Below are positions 27,130 through 35,973 of a stretch of DNA of 64,000 bases, piece after piece. Under the pieces are notes generated by a model that was not told where the DNA came from, made no database searches, and worked only from the letters and a program-made list of their open reading frames with translations. Source of the DNA: Solidesulfovibrio alcoholivorans DSM 5433 (GTDB lineage: Bacteria; Desulfobacterota; Desulfovibrionia; Desulfovibrionales; Desulfovibrionaceae); the NCBI RefSeq assembly GCF_000702665.1, contig NZ_JNJA01000007.1, positions 124,001 to 188,000 of the forward strand. The letters run 5' to 3'. Each line of letters begins with the position of its first letter. Position 1 is the first letter of the stretch. Both the position numbers and the translations under genes were made by a program.

Positions 27130-27826
27130 CGTGGAACACATCGACGTGGCCTACGGCGACGTCCAGGTCATCAACGACTTGTCGCTGACCGTGGAGGAAG
27201 GCGAGGTCGTGAGCATCATCGGCGGCAACGGCGCGGGCAAGTCCACCCTGCTCAAGACCATCTCCGGGCTCATGGCCCCGAGCGCGGGCGCCATCTTCTT
27301 CAGGGGCGAGCCCATCCACAACCTGCCGCCCGAGCGCATCGTCGAGCGCGGCATCGTGCATGTGCCCGAGGGCCGGCGGCTCTTTTCGCTCATGACCGTG
27401 GCCGAGAACCTCCTGATCGGCGCGTACACGCCCCGGGCCCACAAGGAGCGGGGCAACACCCTGCGCCAGGTCCATGCGCTCCTGCCGCGCCTGCTCGAGC
27501 GCGAAGGCCAGATGGCCATGACGCTTTCCGGCGGCGAGCAGCAAATGGTGGCCATCGGCCGGGGACTCATGGCGCTGCCCGGCCTGCTCATGCTCGACGA
27601 GCCGTCGCTCGGGCTCGCGCCGATCCTGGTCAAATCCATTTTCGATACCCTGCGCAAGATCGCCGACACCGGCACCACGGTGCTTCTGGTCGAACAGGAC
27701 GTGAACCATTCCCTGCGCCTGTCCGACCGGGGCTACGTGCTGGAGCACGGCCGCGTGGCCCTGGCCGGCGAAGCGGCGCAGCTGCTCGAAAACCCGCACA
27801 TCAAGTCGGCCTACCTCGGCATCTGA
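27116..27826 (+). CDS. Liv-type ABC transporter ATPase (LivF-like)
   Basis: A 236-aa ATPase. Walker A GGNGAGKST, the LivF-typical segment GIVHVPEGRRLFSLMTVAENL, signature LSGGEQQMVAIGRGLM, Walker B LLMLDEPSLGLAP and switch LLVEQDVNH are all intact, making this the catalytically canonical partner of the LivG-like subunit. ATG 27116 is preferred, with a GGGGGGG purine tract upstream; an alternative TTG at 27104 adds four residues. It ends the transporter part of the operon. Confidence 0.87.
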   Translation: MTLLSVEHIDVAYGDVQVINDLSLTVEEGEVVSIIGGNGAGKSTLLKTISGLMAPSAGAIFFRGEPIHNLPPERIVERGIVHVPEGRRLFSLMTVAENLLIGAYTPRAHKERGNTLRQVHALLPRLLEREGQMAMTLSGGEQQMVAIGRGLMALPGLLMLDEPSLGLAPILVKSIFDTLRKIADTGTTVLLVEQDVNHSLRLSDRGYVLEHGRVALAGEAAQLLENPHIKSAYLGI

Positions 27827-27847
27827 GGCCGAAAGCCGGCACCCCAT

Positions 27848-27878
27848 GGCGGACCGCGCGGATGCGGCCCGGTCCGCC
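27848..27878 (+). terminator. Hairpin after the first Liv operon
   Basis: GGCGGACCG (27848-27856) pairs with CGGTCCGCC (27870-27878). No T-run follows. It may partly separate the transporter operon from the CBS-protein gene 26 bases further on. Confidence 0.4.
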
Positions 27879-27904
27879 CCACCTTTAGCGCAAGGAGCCA
27901 CAGC

Positions 27905-28561
27905 ATGCTCGTCGGGGATTGGATGTCGCGAAACGTCGTCACCGCGACCGAGGACATGTCCATGATCAAGGCCGGCCGGATGCTGCGCGAACGCAAGATC
28001 CGCCGCCTGCCCGTGGTGGACAGGGAAGGCAGGCTCGTCGGCATCGTGTCCGAGCGCGACCTCAAGGCAGCCTCGCCCTCGGGGGCGACCACGCTCGACA
28101 TGTACGAGATGACCTACCTGCTCTCGGAGATGAAGCTCAAAGGCATCATGACCAAGTCCCCGCGCAGCATCCGCCCGGGCGACACCGTGGAGCGGGCGGC
28201 GCTCGTCATGCGCGACCTCAAGATCGGCAGCCTGCCCGTGGTGGATGCGGACAACAAGGTGGTCGGCATCATCACGGACACGGACATCTTCCGCCTGTTC
28301 GTCTCCATCACCGGCATCGACCAGGACGGCATCCAGATCGGCCTGCGCCTGGGCACGAGCGAAGGGAGCCTCAAACCCGTGCTCGACGCCCTGCGCGGCC
28401 ACGAGGCCCGCATCATCAGCATCCTCTCGTCCTACGACCGCACGGACGCCACGCGCCGCGACGTCTCCATCCGCATCCAGGGCCTGCCCGAGACACGGGA
28501 ACGCGAACTGCGCGCGGTGCTGGAAAAGACCTGCCAGGTGCTTTCCTGGACGCGCGACTAG
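27905..28561 (+). CDS. Tandem CBS domain protein with C-terminal ACT-like domain
   Basis: The 218-aa cytoplasmic protein has two CBS motifs (MSRNVVTATEDMSMIKA at about 7 and MTKSPRSIRPGDTVERA at about 82), each with the RLPVVDxEGRLVGIVSERDL or SLPVVDADNKVVGIITDTD pattern. A C-terminal region of about 70 residues has an ACT-like alternation. The CBS pair normally binds an adenosyl ligand such as AMP, ATP or SAM; the ACT-like part may bind an amino acid, similar to AcuB-type proteins. It follows the Liv operon and could report energy state, but no partner is evident. A strong terminator follows. Confidence 0.82.
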   Translation: MLVGDWMSRNVVTATEDMSMIKAGRMLRERKIRRLPVVDREGRLVGIVSERDLKAASPSGATTLDMYEMTYLLSEMKLKGIMTKSPRSIRPGDTVERAALVMRDLKIGSLPVVDADNKVVGIITDTDIFRLFVSITGIDQDGIQIGLRLGTSEGSLKPVLDALRGHEARIISILSSYDRTDATRRDVSIRIQGLPETRERELRAVLEKTCQVLSWTRD

Positions 28562-28592
28562 AACGCATACCAATCCACTCTCATGAAGCAAC

Positions 28593-28625
28593 GGGGCCGG
28601 TCGCATGACCGGCCCCGCTTCTTTT
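28593..28625 (+). terminator. Intrinsic terminator after the CBS-protein gene
   Basis: GGGGCCGGTC (28593-28602) pairs with GACCGGCCCC (28607-28616) around GCAT, followed by GCTTCTTTT. Confidence 0.85.
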
Positions 28626-28721
28626 ACGCCGCTATGAAGCGGAATCACCACTCGGGCAATTGATTTCCTCTCTCGCCCACCTTATGTTGCAGCACCAAGC
28701 CGCCACACAAGGAGATCTGGT

Positions 28722-29744
28722 ATGCAAGCGCTGTTCCATGCTATAATGGCGACAATCACCATCATATTGACACTGACATCTTCACATGCCCACGCCGACA
28801 CGATACCATACAACAGCGACTACAATGCGATAAAAGAACAGCTCTCGACACCGCAAGCCGCTGCCGCATACATGGCCGCCTACTTTACCTACGATACGAA
28901 TCGCCCTGGATACATGCCCTATTCTCCGGCCACGTTGAACACCTTGAAAACAGGTGATTGCAAGGATTATGCGACATTTTTCGCTTCCATCCTGGTCTCG
29001 CACGGCTATGCGATCAAGAAGTACGCGTTCCGTTACAACACTTCAAACAACTACGGGCATATCGTCACCCTCTTTACGGATACGGACGGCAAGCAATACG
29101 TCGCGAGCAACCACGGAAATGCGCAGGAAATCTTCGGCCCGGTCACGAGCCTCGATGAGGCGGGGAGCTTCCTCCTGGCGGGCGGCGTCCTTCCTTCCGG
29201 CTCCGTCGCGGACGACTGGCTGGAATACCCGCCGGAATTCACCGGCTACCTGCAACACTCGAACGGCTTTCTCTACAATGCCGACTACCAGACGGCCAAA
29301 AGCCAGCTCCAGTATTTCCAGCACCCGGCCAGCTACATGACGGCGTTTTTCACGGCGCAAACGCACCCCGGGGCCAATGCCTACGCTCCGGCGGAACTCA
29401 ACAGCCGCAAGACCGGCGACGCCAAGGACTTTGCCGTGTTCAACGCCCAAAACGTCTATGGCTCCTCGATCCACTCGTTCCGATGCAACCAGCGCACCAA
29501 CGCCGGCCACGTCATTTCCTCGAACACGTACAATTCGAAATACTACGTGCAAAGCAACCAGTACTTTTTCGGTCCCCTCGACGCGCTTACGGACGTCATC
29601 CCCCTGCTCAAGGAAAACGGGCACATCCCCGCCGACTGCACGGCCGACAACTGGCAATCGTATTCGAGCACCTATACCGGGCCCTTTCCCGTCGCTACGG
29701 TCCCTTCGCCCCCGGCTGCCTCGCTGTTGCTGCTCGAGCAATAG
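28722..29744 (+). CDS. Exported protein with tandem transglutaminase-like repeats and C-terminal poly-Leu tail
   Basis: A 340-aa exported protein with a signal peptide ending SHAHA. Two homologous halves follow. The first has TGDCKDYATFF (Cys about 87) and YGHIV, matching the Cys-His pair of transglutaminase-like cysteine peptidases. The second has TGDAKDFAVF, with the Cys changed to Ala, and AGHVI. Thus one half keeps its nucleophile and the other looks catalytically dead. The C-terminus is TVPSPPAASLLLLEQ, matching the Pro-rich plus poly-Leu tail of three other exported proteins in this window. The first 250 bases are richer in A+T than the surroundings. A good GGAG precedes the ATG. Cross-linking, amidase or peptidase activity cannot be separated from sequence alone. 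Confidence 0.68.
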   Translation: MQALFHAIMATITIILTLTSSHAHADTIPYNSDYNAIKEQLSTPQAAAAYMAAYFTYDTNRPGYMPYSPATLNTLKTGDCKDYATFFASILVSHGYAIKKYAFRYNTSNNYGHIVTLFTDTDGKQYVASNHGNAQEIFGPVTSLDEAGSFLLAGGVLPSGSVADDWLEYPPEFTGYLQHSNGFLYNADYQTAKSQLQYFQHPASYMTAFFTAQTHPGANAYAPAELNSRKTGDAKDFAVFNAQNVYGSSIHSFRCNQRTNAGHVISSNTYNSKYYVQSNQYFFGPLDALTDVIPLLKENGHIPADCTADNWQSYSSTYTGPFPVATVPSPPAASLLLLEQ

Positions 29745-29765
29745 CCACACCGGGTCGCGGCCCGG

Positions 29766-30185
29766 TCAGCTGCCGTGGCGGATGTTGTACACGCCGCGGC
29801 CCTCGGCCACGTGTTCGTCCGGACTGCCGTCGGACCACAGCACGACCTGGGCGTTGCCCACGCGGTTGCCGAGCAGGCGCACGGTCGCCTCGGCGTAAAG
29901 GTCGTGGGCCGTGGCCGGGCGCAGGTAGTCCACGCGCAGGTCGATGGTGGCGATGCGGTCGTTGAGCTCGCAGCGGGTCCAGACGGCGAAGCCGGCGCAG
30001 ACGTCGGCCAGGGTGGAGATGACGCCGCCGTGAATCGCCGGGCGGCGCGCATCGCCGATCAGGTCCTCGCGAAAGGGGATGAAAAGCCGCACACGCCCCT
30101 CTTCCACCGCCGCCACGCGGATGCCGAGCATCTTCTGGAAGGGCAACCCGTTCTCGATCAGATCAGCCAACACCTTGAAATCCAT
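29766..30185 (-). CDS. PaaI-type hotdog-fold thioesterase
   Basis: The 139-aa protein has the hotdog fold of PaaI/YiiD-type acyl-CoA thioesterases. The segment IHGGVISTLADVCAGFAVW is the family signature (HGGxxxxLxD) and holds the catalytic Asp in the long helix. A DLRVDYLRPA strand and an EATVRLLGNRVGNAQVVL strand complete the fold. It probably hydrolyses an aromatic or medium-chain acyl-CoA. ATG 30185 is supported by GGAGGG a few bases upstream. It is convergent with the transglutaminase-like gene and monocistronic. The substrate is unknown. Confidence 0.82.
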   Translation of the reverse strand: MDFKVLADLIENGLPFQKMLGIRVAAVEEGRVRLFIPFREDLIGDARRPAIHGGVISTLADVCAGFAVWTRCELNDRIATIDLRVDYLRPATAHDLYAEATVRLLGNRVGNAQVVLWSDGSPDEHVAEGRGVYNIRHGS

Positions 30186-30299
30186 GTTTTCCCTCCGCGC
30201 CTTGTCGTGTCCCGTGTTCCCGTCGGGACCGGTGGCCGGGCATAGCGGCGACATGCCCTTTTGTCCAACCCCGCCTGAGCCGGATGCGGCCGTTGCGCA

Positions 30300-30346
30300 C
30301 ATCGCTGCCGCCGGAAACGGTTCCGGCGGCAGCGATGCGTTTTTTT
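30300..30346 (+). terminator. Perfect intrinsic terminator without an obvious upstream gene
   Basis: Arms 30300-30316 and 30321-30337 are perfect 17-base complements around ACGG, followed by CGTTTTTTT. It terminates rightward transcription, but the nearest rightward gene ended at 29744, and the gene just before it runs leftward. The rest of the 30186-30617 gap becomes AT-rich after 30360 and likely holds the promoter of the next gene; no other gene is seen. Confidence 0.75.
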
Positions 30347-30617
30347 CGAGGCAGGACGGCGCACGCATGTAAAACACTTGCAATGCCCAGCGAAAATGCG
30401 TAATTTTTATTCTTGGAAATATGTTTTCCCGTTGGCGCAAGCATTGTCCTACAAAAACGAAATGCATCCGCGTGCAACGCAATTGCGCATCAGCTCCAAC
30501 CTATCGACAATATTACGATAAATATATAATTGCAGCCGAATAAATACACACATCCTCTTGCGGTGCATGAGCATCCTTTAAATTTTTAAAACCACAATTC
30601 CGGGCAGGATGTGCCGC

Positions 30618-32177
30618 ATGAGAATAAAAACATTGAATATTCTTTCTTCCATCGTATTCGCTCTCTCCATCATGTGCATACCTCTCCCGGCAAAAGCACA
30701 GACGCCGTTCGTCTTCGACCTGCCCTGGGACCACAGTGCCGCGAAAACGTACATCCAATTTCTCGGCGTCGGCGCGATCACCATCGGCTATTACTACGAC
30801 AGCAGCGGCGCACAACAAACAATCTCCTCCAACACGCCCTATTGCTTGGCGAACCTGATCAGCCCCACCCCCATCGCCACGAGCGTTCCCACCGGCAAGC
30901 CGGCGATCATGATCACCAACGCGCCAGCCGCGCGCCTCTACATCAACTACGGCACAAGCGGCCTCACCATTCCCAACGCCAGCTACACGCCGGACGCGGC
31001 CGGCGCCTTCGTCGACGGCTCACCCACCGACCCGAACTACACCGCCCGGTATCAATATACCGAAATCACGGCTTCCTCGGGCACGCAGACATGGCTTGAC
31101 CTAAGCTACATCGACTTCGTCTCCATTCCGCTGACCATCGCGGTGAAAAACGGCCCGACCCTCGCCAACAACCCGCAGACCACCTCGGTGACGGCCAGGG
31201 TCCTGGCCCTGGCGGCGGCGGGATCGAGCAGCCCGACCAACGCCAACGTCATCCCCGCGGGCAGCCTGCCCTCGGGCACGAACGCCTGGAACGCCTCCTT
31301 CGCCCGGGTGCTCGGCACGAACCTCGCGGCCAAGGCCGGCTTCACCTATTACCACGACTGGTCGGCCTACCTCGCCGGCCTGGCCACGACGAGCACCACG
31401 GCTACCCTGGACGACTGCTTCGTGGGCGTCGGCGCAAGCGACGACCCCCTCCAGCAGCAGCAAACCTACAGTTATACCGCGGACTTCCTGAGCACCTGCG
31501 ACAACCCCTCGGACACCTCGTCCGGATGCGTCAGCCTGACGGCAAACAGCGGCTCCGGATACGCGGGAGCGGTGAACTTCTGCGTCGGCAACGGCAACAC
31601 GGGAACAGGCGTCGGCGACAGCAATAAAGTCTGGATCATGTATTCCGATCTGCAAAGCAACACCGTGGGTGTCTATTCCAACAACACCCCGTATTATTAC
31701 CAGATCGGCTCCGGAGCCGTCGTCCACGAAACCGCCATCGTCAACGATTATTTCGGACGGGTCGTGGGCGACATTCTTGGCGGCCTGAGCTTCGGCGTCT
31801 TCGGCAGCACCACCCAGTATGTCAAGACCGGCAGCGGTGACCCCATTCCGGCCCAGGCCATCGGCCAGATCCCAAGCCTCTATTGGTGGGCCGGCAAAAA
31901 TGCGACGTATGCCACCCCGCCCGCGCAGTCGATCCTCGGCCAGGGCTACATCTTCGGCAAGCTCCAGACGAACGGCAACAACTACGACGATTACGCCGCC
32001 AGCTTCAGCACCCTGACCACCGGCTACGGCATTCCCTTCGGGGACCGACTGGGCCTCAATACGATAGAAATGAATTACCCGCTGCTGACCGGCGAATACG
32101 TCCTGATCACCATCGGGCCGGACACGCCGCCGCCGCCGACCGCACCGGTGGACCTGCTGCTGCTCGGAAACAATTGA
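30618..32177 (+). CDS. Exported GH64 / thaumatin-like protein with C-terminal poly-Leu tail
   Basis: The 519-aa product has a signal peptide ending PAKAQ. Its body matches the GH64 beta-1,3-glucanase/thaumatin-like superfamily. ARLYINYGTSGL, then YTEITASSG with WLDLSYIDFVSIPL about 17 residues later, correspond to the Glu and Asp catalytic pair of laminaripentaose-producing enzymes. GYGIPFGDR near the end matches the family's late YxFPYDD motif. It may bind or cleave beta-glucan outside the cell. The C-terminus is PPPPTAPVDLLLLGNN, the tail type shared with three other exported proteins here. ATG 30618 is chosen for AGGA eight bases upstream; ATG 30609 is an alternative. Confidence 0.68.
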   Translation: MRIKTLNILSSIVFALSIMCIPLPAKAQTPFVFDLPWDHSAAKTYIQFLGVGAITIGYYYDSSGAQQTISSNTPYCLANLISPTPIATSVPTGKPAIMITNAPAARLYINYGTSGLTIPNASYTPDAAGAFVDGSPTDPNYTARYQYTEITASSGTQTWLDLSYIDFVSIPLTIAVKNGPTLANNPQTTSVTARVLALAAAGSSSPTNANVIPAGSLPSGTNAWNASFARVLGTNLAAKAGFTYYHDWSAYLAGLATTSTTATLDDCFVGVGASDDPLQQQQTYSYTADFLSTCDNPSDTSSGCVSLTANSGSGYAGAVNFCVGNGNTGTGVGDSNKVWIMYSDLQSNTVGVYSNNTPYYYQIGSGAVVHETAIVNDYFGRVVGDILGGLSFGVFGSTTQYVKTGSGDPIPAQAIGQIPSLYWWAGKNATYATPPAQSILGQGYIFGKLQTNGNNYDDYAASFSTLTTGYGIPFGDRLGLNTIEMNYPLLTGEYVLITIGPDTPPPPTAPVDLLLLGNN

Positions 32178-32191
32178 CCCTAAGGGGTTAC

Positions 32192-32223
32192 GCGGGGCGG
32201 GGCGCGGTCTTGCCCCGCCCCGC
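32192..32223 (+). terminator. GC hairpin after the GH64-like gene
   Basis: GCGGGGCGGGGC (32192-32203) pairs perfectly with GCCCCGCCCCGC (32212-32223). A C-run rather than a T-run follows, so termination is only probable. Confidence 0.55.
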
Positions 32224-32340
32224 CCCCCGGCGCTATGGGGATTCCAACGGGCGCGGCCCTTGACTGCGGGGAGCTTCCTCCCGGCCTTTCAGACGTGGCC
32301 AAAGGCGCCGCACGAAGCCTGCGCCCGCAAGGAGTCCGCC

Positions 32341-32511
32341 ATGTCCCAGGATCGCTACATCTGCCTGCGCTGCGGCTATACCTACGACCCCAAACGCGGC
32401 GATGCCAAGGCCGGCATCAGCCCCGGCACGCCCGGCGACAAGCTGCCCGGGGACTGGCACTGCCCGGCTTGCGGGGCCGCGCAGCGCGATTTCGCCAAAC
32501 GAGACGACTAG
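32341..32511 (+). CDS. Rubredoxin
   Basis: A 56-aa one-iron electron carrier. The two iron-binding knuckles CLRCG (about residues 8-12) and CPACG (about 41-45), the YDPKRGD loop and PGDWHCPAC are typical of Clostridium/Desulfovibrio rubredoxins. It may shuttle electrons to oxygen- or superoxide-detoxifying enzymes, but no partner is encoded next to it. ATG 32341 follows AAGGAG by 7-8 bases. It is the clearest anaerobe marker in the window. Confidence 0.92.
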   Translation: MSQDRYICLRCGYTYDPKRGDAKAGISPGTPGDKLPGDWHCPACGAAQRDFAKRDD

Positions 32512-32707
32512 GCGCGCGTATGCCAACAAGCAGGCCGACGTGCCCGTCATGCAGCTTTCCATGCAGCCGGGCACGACGGCGCGGGAGCACCTTGCCATAG
32601 GCAGCGCCAGCCTCGTCCACGACTCGTTTTGCCTGGGCGTGCTTTCCATGGCGGCGTTTGTGTGGGAGGATTAAGGGGAGTCGCAAAGCAGACAGGAGGC
32701 GACCGCC

Positions 32708-33784
32708 ATGCCGGGCAAGGACATCCGCGACCGCGCGCGCGGCGCGCTCATGGGCGCGCTGATCGGCGACGCGCTGGGGCTCGGGCCGCACTGGTACTAC
32801 GACCTGGACGCGCTGCGCCGGGACTACGGCGACTGGATCAGCGGCTACACCGACCCGCAACCGGGCCGCTACCACGACGGCTGCAAGGCCGGCCAGCTTT
32901 CCCAGGCCGGATTCATCCTCACGCTCACCATGCGCTCCCTGGTCGCGCGGGGCGGCTACGACCGGCAGGATTTCTGCCGCCGCCTGGACGAGGACCTGTT
33001 TCCGCTGCTTGACGGCACACCCGTCAGCGGCCCGGGCCACTACACCAGCCAGTCCATCCGCGAGGCCTGGCGGCGGCGCGTCGAGCAGCACCTCTCCTTT
33101 GAAGAAACCGGCGGCCCGGCCGACACCACCGAGGCCATCGAACGCGCCCTGGCCATTGCCGTGCGCTACGCGAAATCGCCCGCCGCGATCGCCGCGCATG
33201 TGGTCGACAACACCGTGATCACCCAGTCCGACCCGCTCGTCGTGTCCATGAGCACGGCCTACTGCGTCGTGCTCGGCATGCTTGTGGTCGGGCACAAACT
33301 GGACGCGGCCCTGTCGGATACGCTCATGCACTTGGTCCATACGGGCGAGCTGCCCTTTCACGCGGTGACCCAGGACAACCTGCAACCGCCCCGCCCGGGC
33401 GATCCCGACCCGCCCCGCGCCGGACGCTTCGCTTCGCCGGACGCACTGCTCTCCCCTTCGTTCATGGCACGCGCGGCGGCCGATCCGGACATCCGCATCG
33501 AGCCGGCCTGGAAGGTTTCGCTGGTCTACGGCATGCCCTGCGCCATCTACCACCAGCTCCCGGCGGCCTATTACCTGGCCGCGCGATTCGCCGACGACTT
33601 CGAGGCGGCGGTGCTCCATGCCGTCAACGGCGGCGGCCAGAACCAGGCGCGCACGATCCTGACCGGCGCGCTGGTCGGCGCGCAGACCGGGCTTTCGGGC
33701 ATCCCGCAACGGTTCGTGGACGGACTCGAGGAGAAAAAGGAACTGCTGGAGCTGGCCGGGGCGCTCGCCGCCACGCTCGAATGA
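32708..33784 (+). CDS. ADP-ribosylglycohydrolase-fold protein lacking the usual metal ligands
   Basis: A 358-aa all-helical protein of the ADP-ribosylglycohydrolase (DraG/ARH) superfamily. It begins DRARGALMGALIGDALGLG, the classic N-terminal helix, and ends with a GALVGAQTGLSGIPQRFVDGL helix in the family position. Active members bind two Mg2+ through a TDDT motif near the N-terminus and GGDxDT near the C-terminus. Here the first position reads GCKAGQLSQAG and the second NGGGQNQART, so the Asp ligands are missing from both. It is therefore probably not a conventional hydrolase. Neighbours (rubredoxin upstream, convergent endonuclease gene) give no clear hint of function. Confidence 0.75.
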   Translation: MPGKDIRDRARGALMGALIGDALGLGPHWYYDLDALRRDYGDWISGYTDPQPGRYHDGCKAGQLSQAGFILTLTMRSLVARGGYDRQDFCRRLDEDLFPLLDGTPVSGPGHYTSQSIREAWRRRVEQHLSFEETGGPADTTEAIERALAIAVRYAKSPAAIAAHVVDNTVITQSDPLVVSMSTAYCVVLGMLVVGHKLDAALSDTLMHLVHTGELPFHAVTQDNLQPPRPGDPDPPRAGRFASPDALLSPSFMARAAADPDIRIEPAWKVSLVYGMPCAIYHQLPAAYYLAARFADDFEAAVLHAVNGGGQNQARTILTGALVGAQTGLSGIPQRFVDGLEEKKELLELAGALAATLE

Positions 33785-33800
33785 GCGCGGGGCCGCGCGC

Positions 33801-34616
33801 TTACAGGTCTTCGTAGTAGTTTTTGAGCAACAGGGCGTCGTGCTCGAGCTGCGGGTCTTCGCAGATGACGCAGCCTTTGACGCCATGTTCGCGCAGGGCC
33901 GTGAGGCAGGCCTTGTAATTAAAATCGCTTTCGAGAAGCGGCAGGTGGTGCTTTTCGCCCTTGGGGCCGTAGGCGATGCCGCTTAGGTGGATGTGCATGT
34001 CGTCAAGCGCCTGCGGCCCGAGCTCCCGGGCGATGGCGTCCAGGATGCGCGAAAAATCGGCCTGTGTCCGCAGCCCGCCGTTGTCCCGGGCGTGCAGGTG
34101 GGAGAAATCGATGCACGGCTTGCAGGTGTCGATTTCCTTGCACAGGCGCAGGAGCTCGGCAAGGTCGCCGAACTGCGTGCCCTTGCCCGTGGTCTCCAGG
34201 CGGTAATCGACGCCCAGGCGCGGCAGGGCGCGCAGGTTGTCGGCGATGACGCGGTAGGCCTCTTCCTTGGGATTACCGAGATAAAACCCCGGATGAAAGA
34301 CCACACTGCGCCCGCCGACGCTGGCGAGCGCCTCCGCGGCCTTGACGATGCGCGCGCGGGACTCGTCGCGCTTTTGCGGCTCCGCGGCGTTGAGGTTGAT
34401 GTAGTACGAGGCGTGGGCGGAGAGATAGAAGTCGTTTTCCGCCTTGGCGCGCGCGATGGCGTCGCGGTTCTTGGCCGTGACATTGACGGAACGCACGAAG
34501 GGCAGCTCCATGGCGTCGAGGCCGAGCCCCCGCAAATAGGCGATGCCCGAGGCGTAATCGAACTTCCGGCCGTCGCCCTTGGGCAGGCCGGAGATGCCGA
34601 AGAGGAGCTTGTCCAA
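33801..34616 (-). CDS. Endonuclease IV-like / xylose isomerase-type TIM-barrel protein
   Basis: A 271-aa TIM-barrel protein of the AP endonuclease family 2. Visible strand ends with metal-ligand residues in the endonuclease IV order are SAHASYYIN, FHPGFYLG, LETTGKG (Glu), CIDFSHLHARDNG, MHIHLSG, GEKHHL and ICEDP (Glu). This pattern fits a trinuclear-zinc phosphodiesterase acting on abasic DNA, as in archaeal-type Nfo homologues, though sugar epimerases share the fold. It starts at TTG 34616, the only possible start because the purT stop codon is in frame five codons upstream. It follows purT by 12 bases as a two-gene operon. Confidence 0.72.
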   Translation of the reverse strand: MDKLLFGISGLPKGDGRKFDYASGIAYLRGLGLDAMELPFVRSVNVTAKNRDAIARAKAENDFYLSAHASYYINLNAAEPQKRDESRARIVKAAEALASVGGRSVVFHPGFYLGNPKEEAYRVIADNLRALPRLGVDYRLETTGKGTQFGDLAELLRLCKEIDTCKPCIDFSHLHARDNGGLRTQADFSRILDAIARELGPQALDDMHIHLSGIAYGPKGEKHHLPLLESDFNYKACLTALREHGVKGCVICEDPQLEHDALLLKNYYEDL

Positions 34617-34628
34617 CCGTCGGCCCGC

Positions 34629-35810
34629 TTAGAGTTCCACGCGCACGAAGGAGGCGGCGCGGATGGCCTTTTCCTTTGCCTCTTCCACGTCGCGGCCGAG
34701 GGCCAGGGCCACGCCCATGCGCCGGGTGCCGTGCACCTCGGGCTTGCCGAAAAGGCGCAGGGCCGTGTCCGGCTCGGCCAGGGCCTGCGGGTCGATCACG
34801 TAGCGCGGGGCGGTCGAATCGCCCTCGGCCAGGACAACCCGGGAGGCCGCCGGGCCGTAGCTGCGGATGGCCGGCACGGGCAGGCCCAGGATGGCGCGCA
34901 CGTGCAGGGCGAATTCGGACAGGTCCTGGGAAATGAGCGTCACCATGCCCGTGTCGTGGGGCCGGGGCGAGACTTCGGAGAAAAGCACCGTGTCGCCCTT
35001 GACGAAAAGCTCCACGCCGAAGATGCCGCGCCCGCCGAGGGCCGCGGTCACGGTCCCGGCCATCTCCTGCGCCTTGGCCAGGGCGGCCTCGCTCATGGGA
35101 TGGGGCTGCCAGGATTCGCGGTAGTCGCCCTTTTCCTGGCGGTGGCCGATGGGCGCGCAGTATGTCGTCCCCCCGGCGTGGCGAACGGTCAAGAGCGTAA
35201 TCTCGTAGTCGAAGGCGACGAACCCCTCGACGATGACCCGCCCGGCCCCGGCGCGGCCGGCGCTTTGGGCGTAGTCCCAGGACGCGGCGGCCGATGCGGC
35301 GTCGCGGGCCACGCTCTGGCCCTTGCCCGAAGAGGACATGACCGGCTTGACCACGCAGGGGAAGCCGATCGCCTCGCAGGCGGCCAGGAATTCCTCTTTG
35401 CTGTCGGCGAAGCGGTAGGGCGAGGTGGCGAGTCCGAGCTCCTCGGCGGCCAGGCGGCGGATGCCTTCGCGGTTCATGGTCAGGCGCGCGGCCCGGGCCG
35501 TGGGGATGACCGTGACGCCCTTGGCCTCCAGGGCAAGGAGCTCGTCCGTGGCGATGGCCTCGATTTCCGGCACCACGAAATCGGGCTTTTCTTCCTTGAT
35601 GATGCGGCGCAGGGCCGCGGCGTCGAGCATGCTCACGACATGGCAGCGGTGGGCGACCTGCATGGCCGGCGCATTGGGGTAGCGGTCCACGGCCACGACC
35701 TCGACGCCCAGGCGCTGGGCTTCGATGGCCACTTCCTTGCCGAGCTCGCCCGAGCCAAGCAGCAAAATTTTGGTAGCGGAGGCGGTCAGCGGCGTGCCGA
35801 GGGTGGTCAT
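34629..35810 (-). CDS. purT: Formate-dependent phosphoribosylglycinamide formyltransferase
   Basis: A 393-aa ATP-grasp enzyme (E. coli PurT 392 aa) that makes formyl-GAR from GAR, formate and ATP in purine synthesis, avoiding folate. [22 protein letters not shown] is the N-terminal Rossmann-like GAR site. [15 protein letters not shown] is the ATP-grasp loop, [28 protein letters not shown] carries the Mg2+ ligands, and [10 protein letters not shown] the C-terminal motif. ATG 35810 is preceded by AAGGAG. Use of formate suits an anaerobe with formate metabolism. It is co-transcribed with the endonuclease-like gene. Confidence 0.93.
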   Translation of the reverse strand: MTTLGTPLTASATKILLLGSGELGKEVAIEAQRLGVEVVAVDRYPNAPAMQVAHRCHVVSMLDAAALRRIIKEEKPDFVVPEIEAIATDELLALEAKGVTVIPTARAARLTMNREGIRRLAAEELGLATSPYRFADSKEEFLAACEAIGFPCVVKPVMSSSGKGQSVARDAASAAASWDYAQSAGRAGAGRVIVEGFVAFDYEITLLTVRHAGGTTYCAPIGHRQEKGDYRESWQPHPMSEAALAKAQEMAGTVTAALGGRGIFGVELFVKGDTVLFSEVSPRPHDTGMVTLISQDLSEFALHVRAILGLPVPAIRSYGPAASRVVLAEGDSTAPRYVIDPQALAEPDTALRLFGKPEVHGTRRMGVALALGRDVEEAKEKAIRAASFVRVEL

Positions 35811-35891
35811 GGCGTTCTCCTTGCGGGGCAATGTCGTGCGGCCCCGGAACCTACAGCCAACGGCCCACCGAAACAAGAGCCTGCCCCATCT

Positions 35892-35942
35892 CCCCCCATC
35901 AAGGGGGGCCGGGGGGGATTATCCCCCCCGGCCGCCGGAGGC
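35892..35942 (-). repeat. 3'-end GC-rich repeat, type B, copy 1
   Basis: Read leftward: GCCTCCGGCGGCC, then a GGGGGGGATAATCCCCCCC hairpin and a second CCCCCC/GGGGGG hairpin. It lies about 30 bases past the LysE gene's stop in that gene's sense, after a purine-rich spacer, as for type A. Type B differs from type A in the hairpin sequence but shares the 13-bp head. Confidence 0.72.
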
Positions 35943-35973
35943 ACTCCCCTCTCTTCCTCTCCTCACTCCCCCT

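Noticed and set aside
32550-32675. Possible 41-aa open frame between the rubredoxin and ADP-ribosylglycohydrolase-fold genes
   Set aside because: It has no Shine-Dalgarno and a composition typical of untranslated GC-rich sequence.
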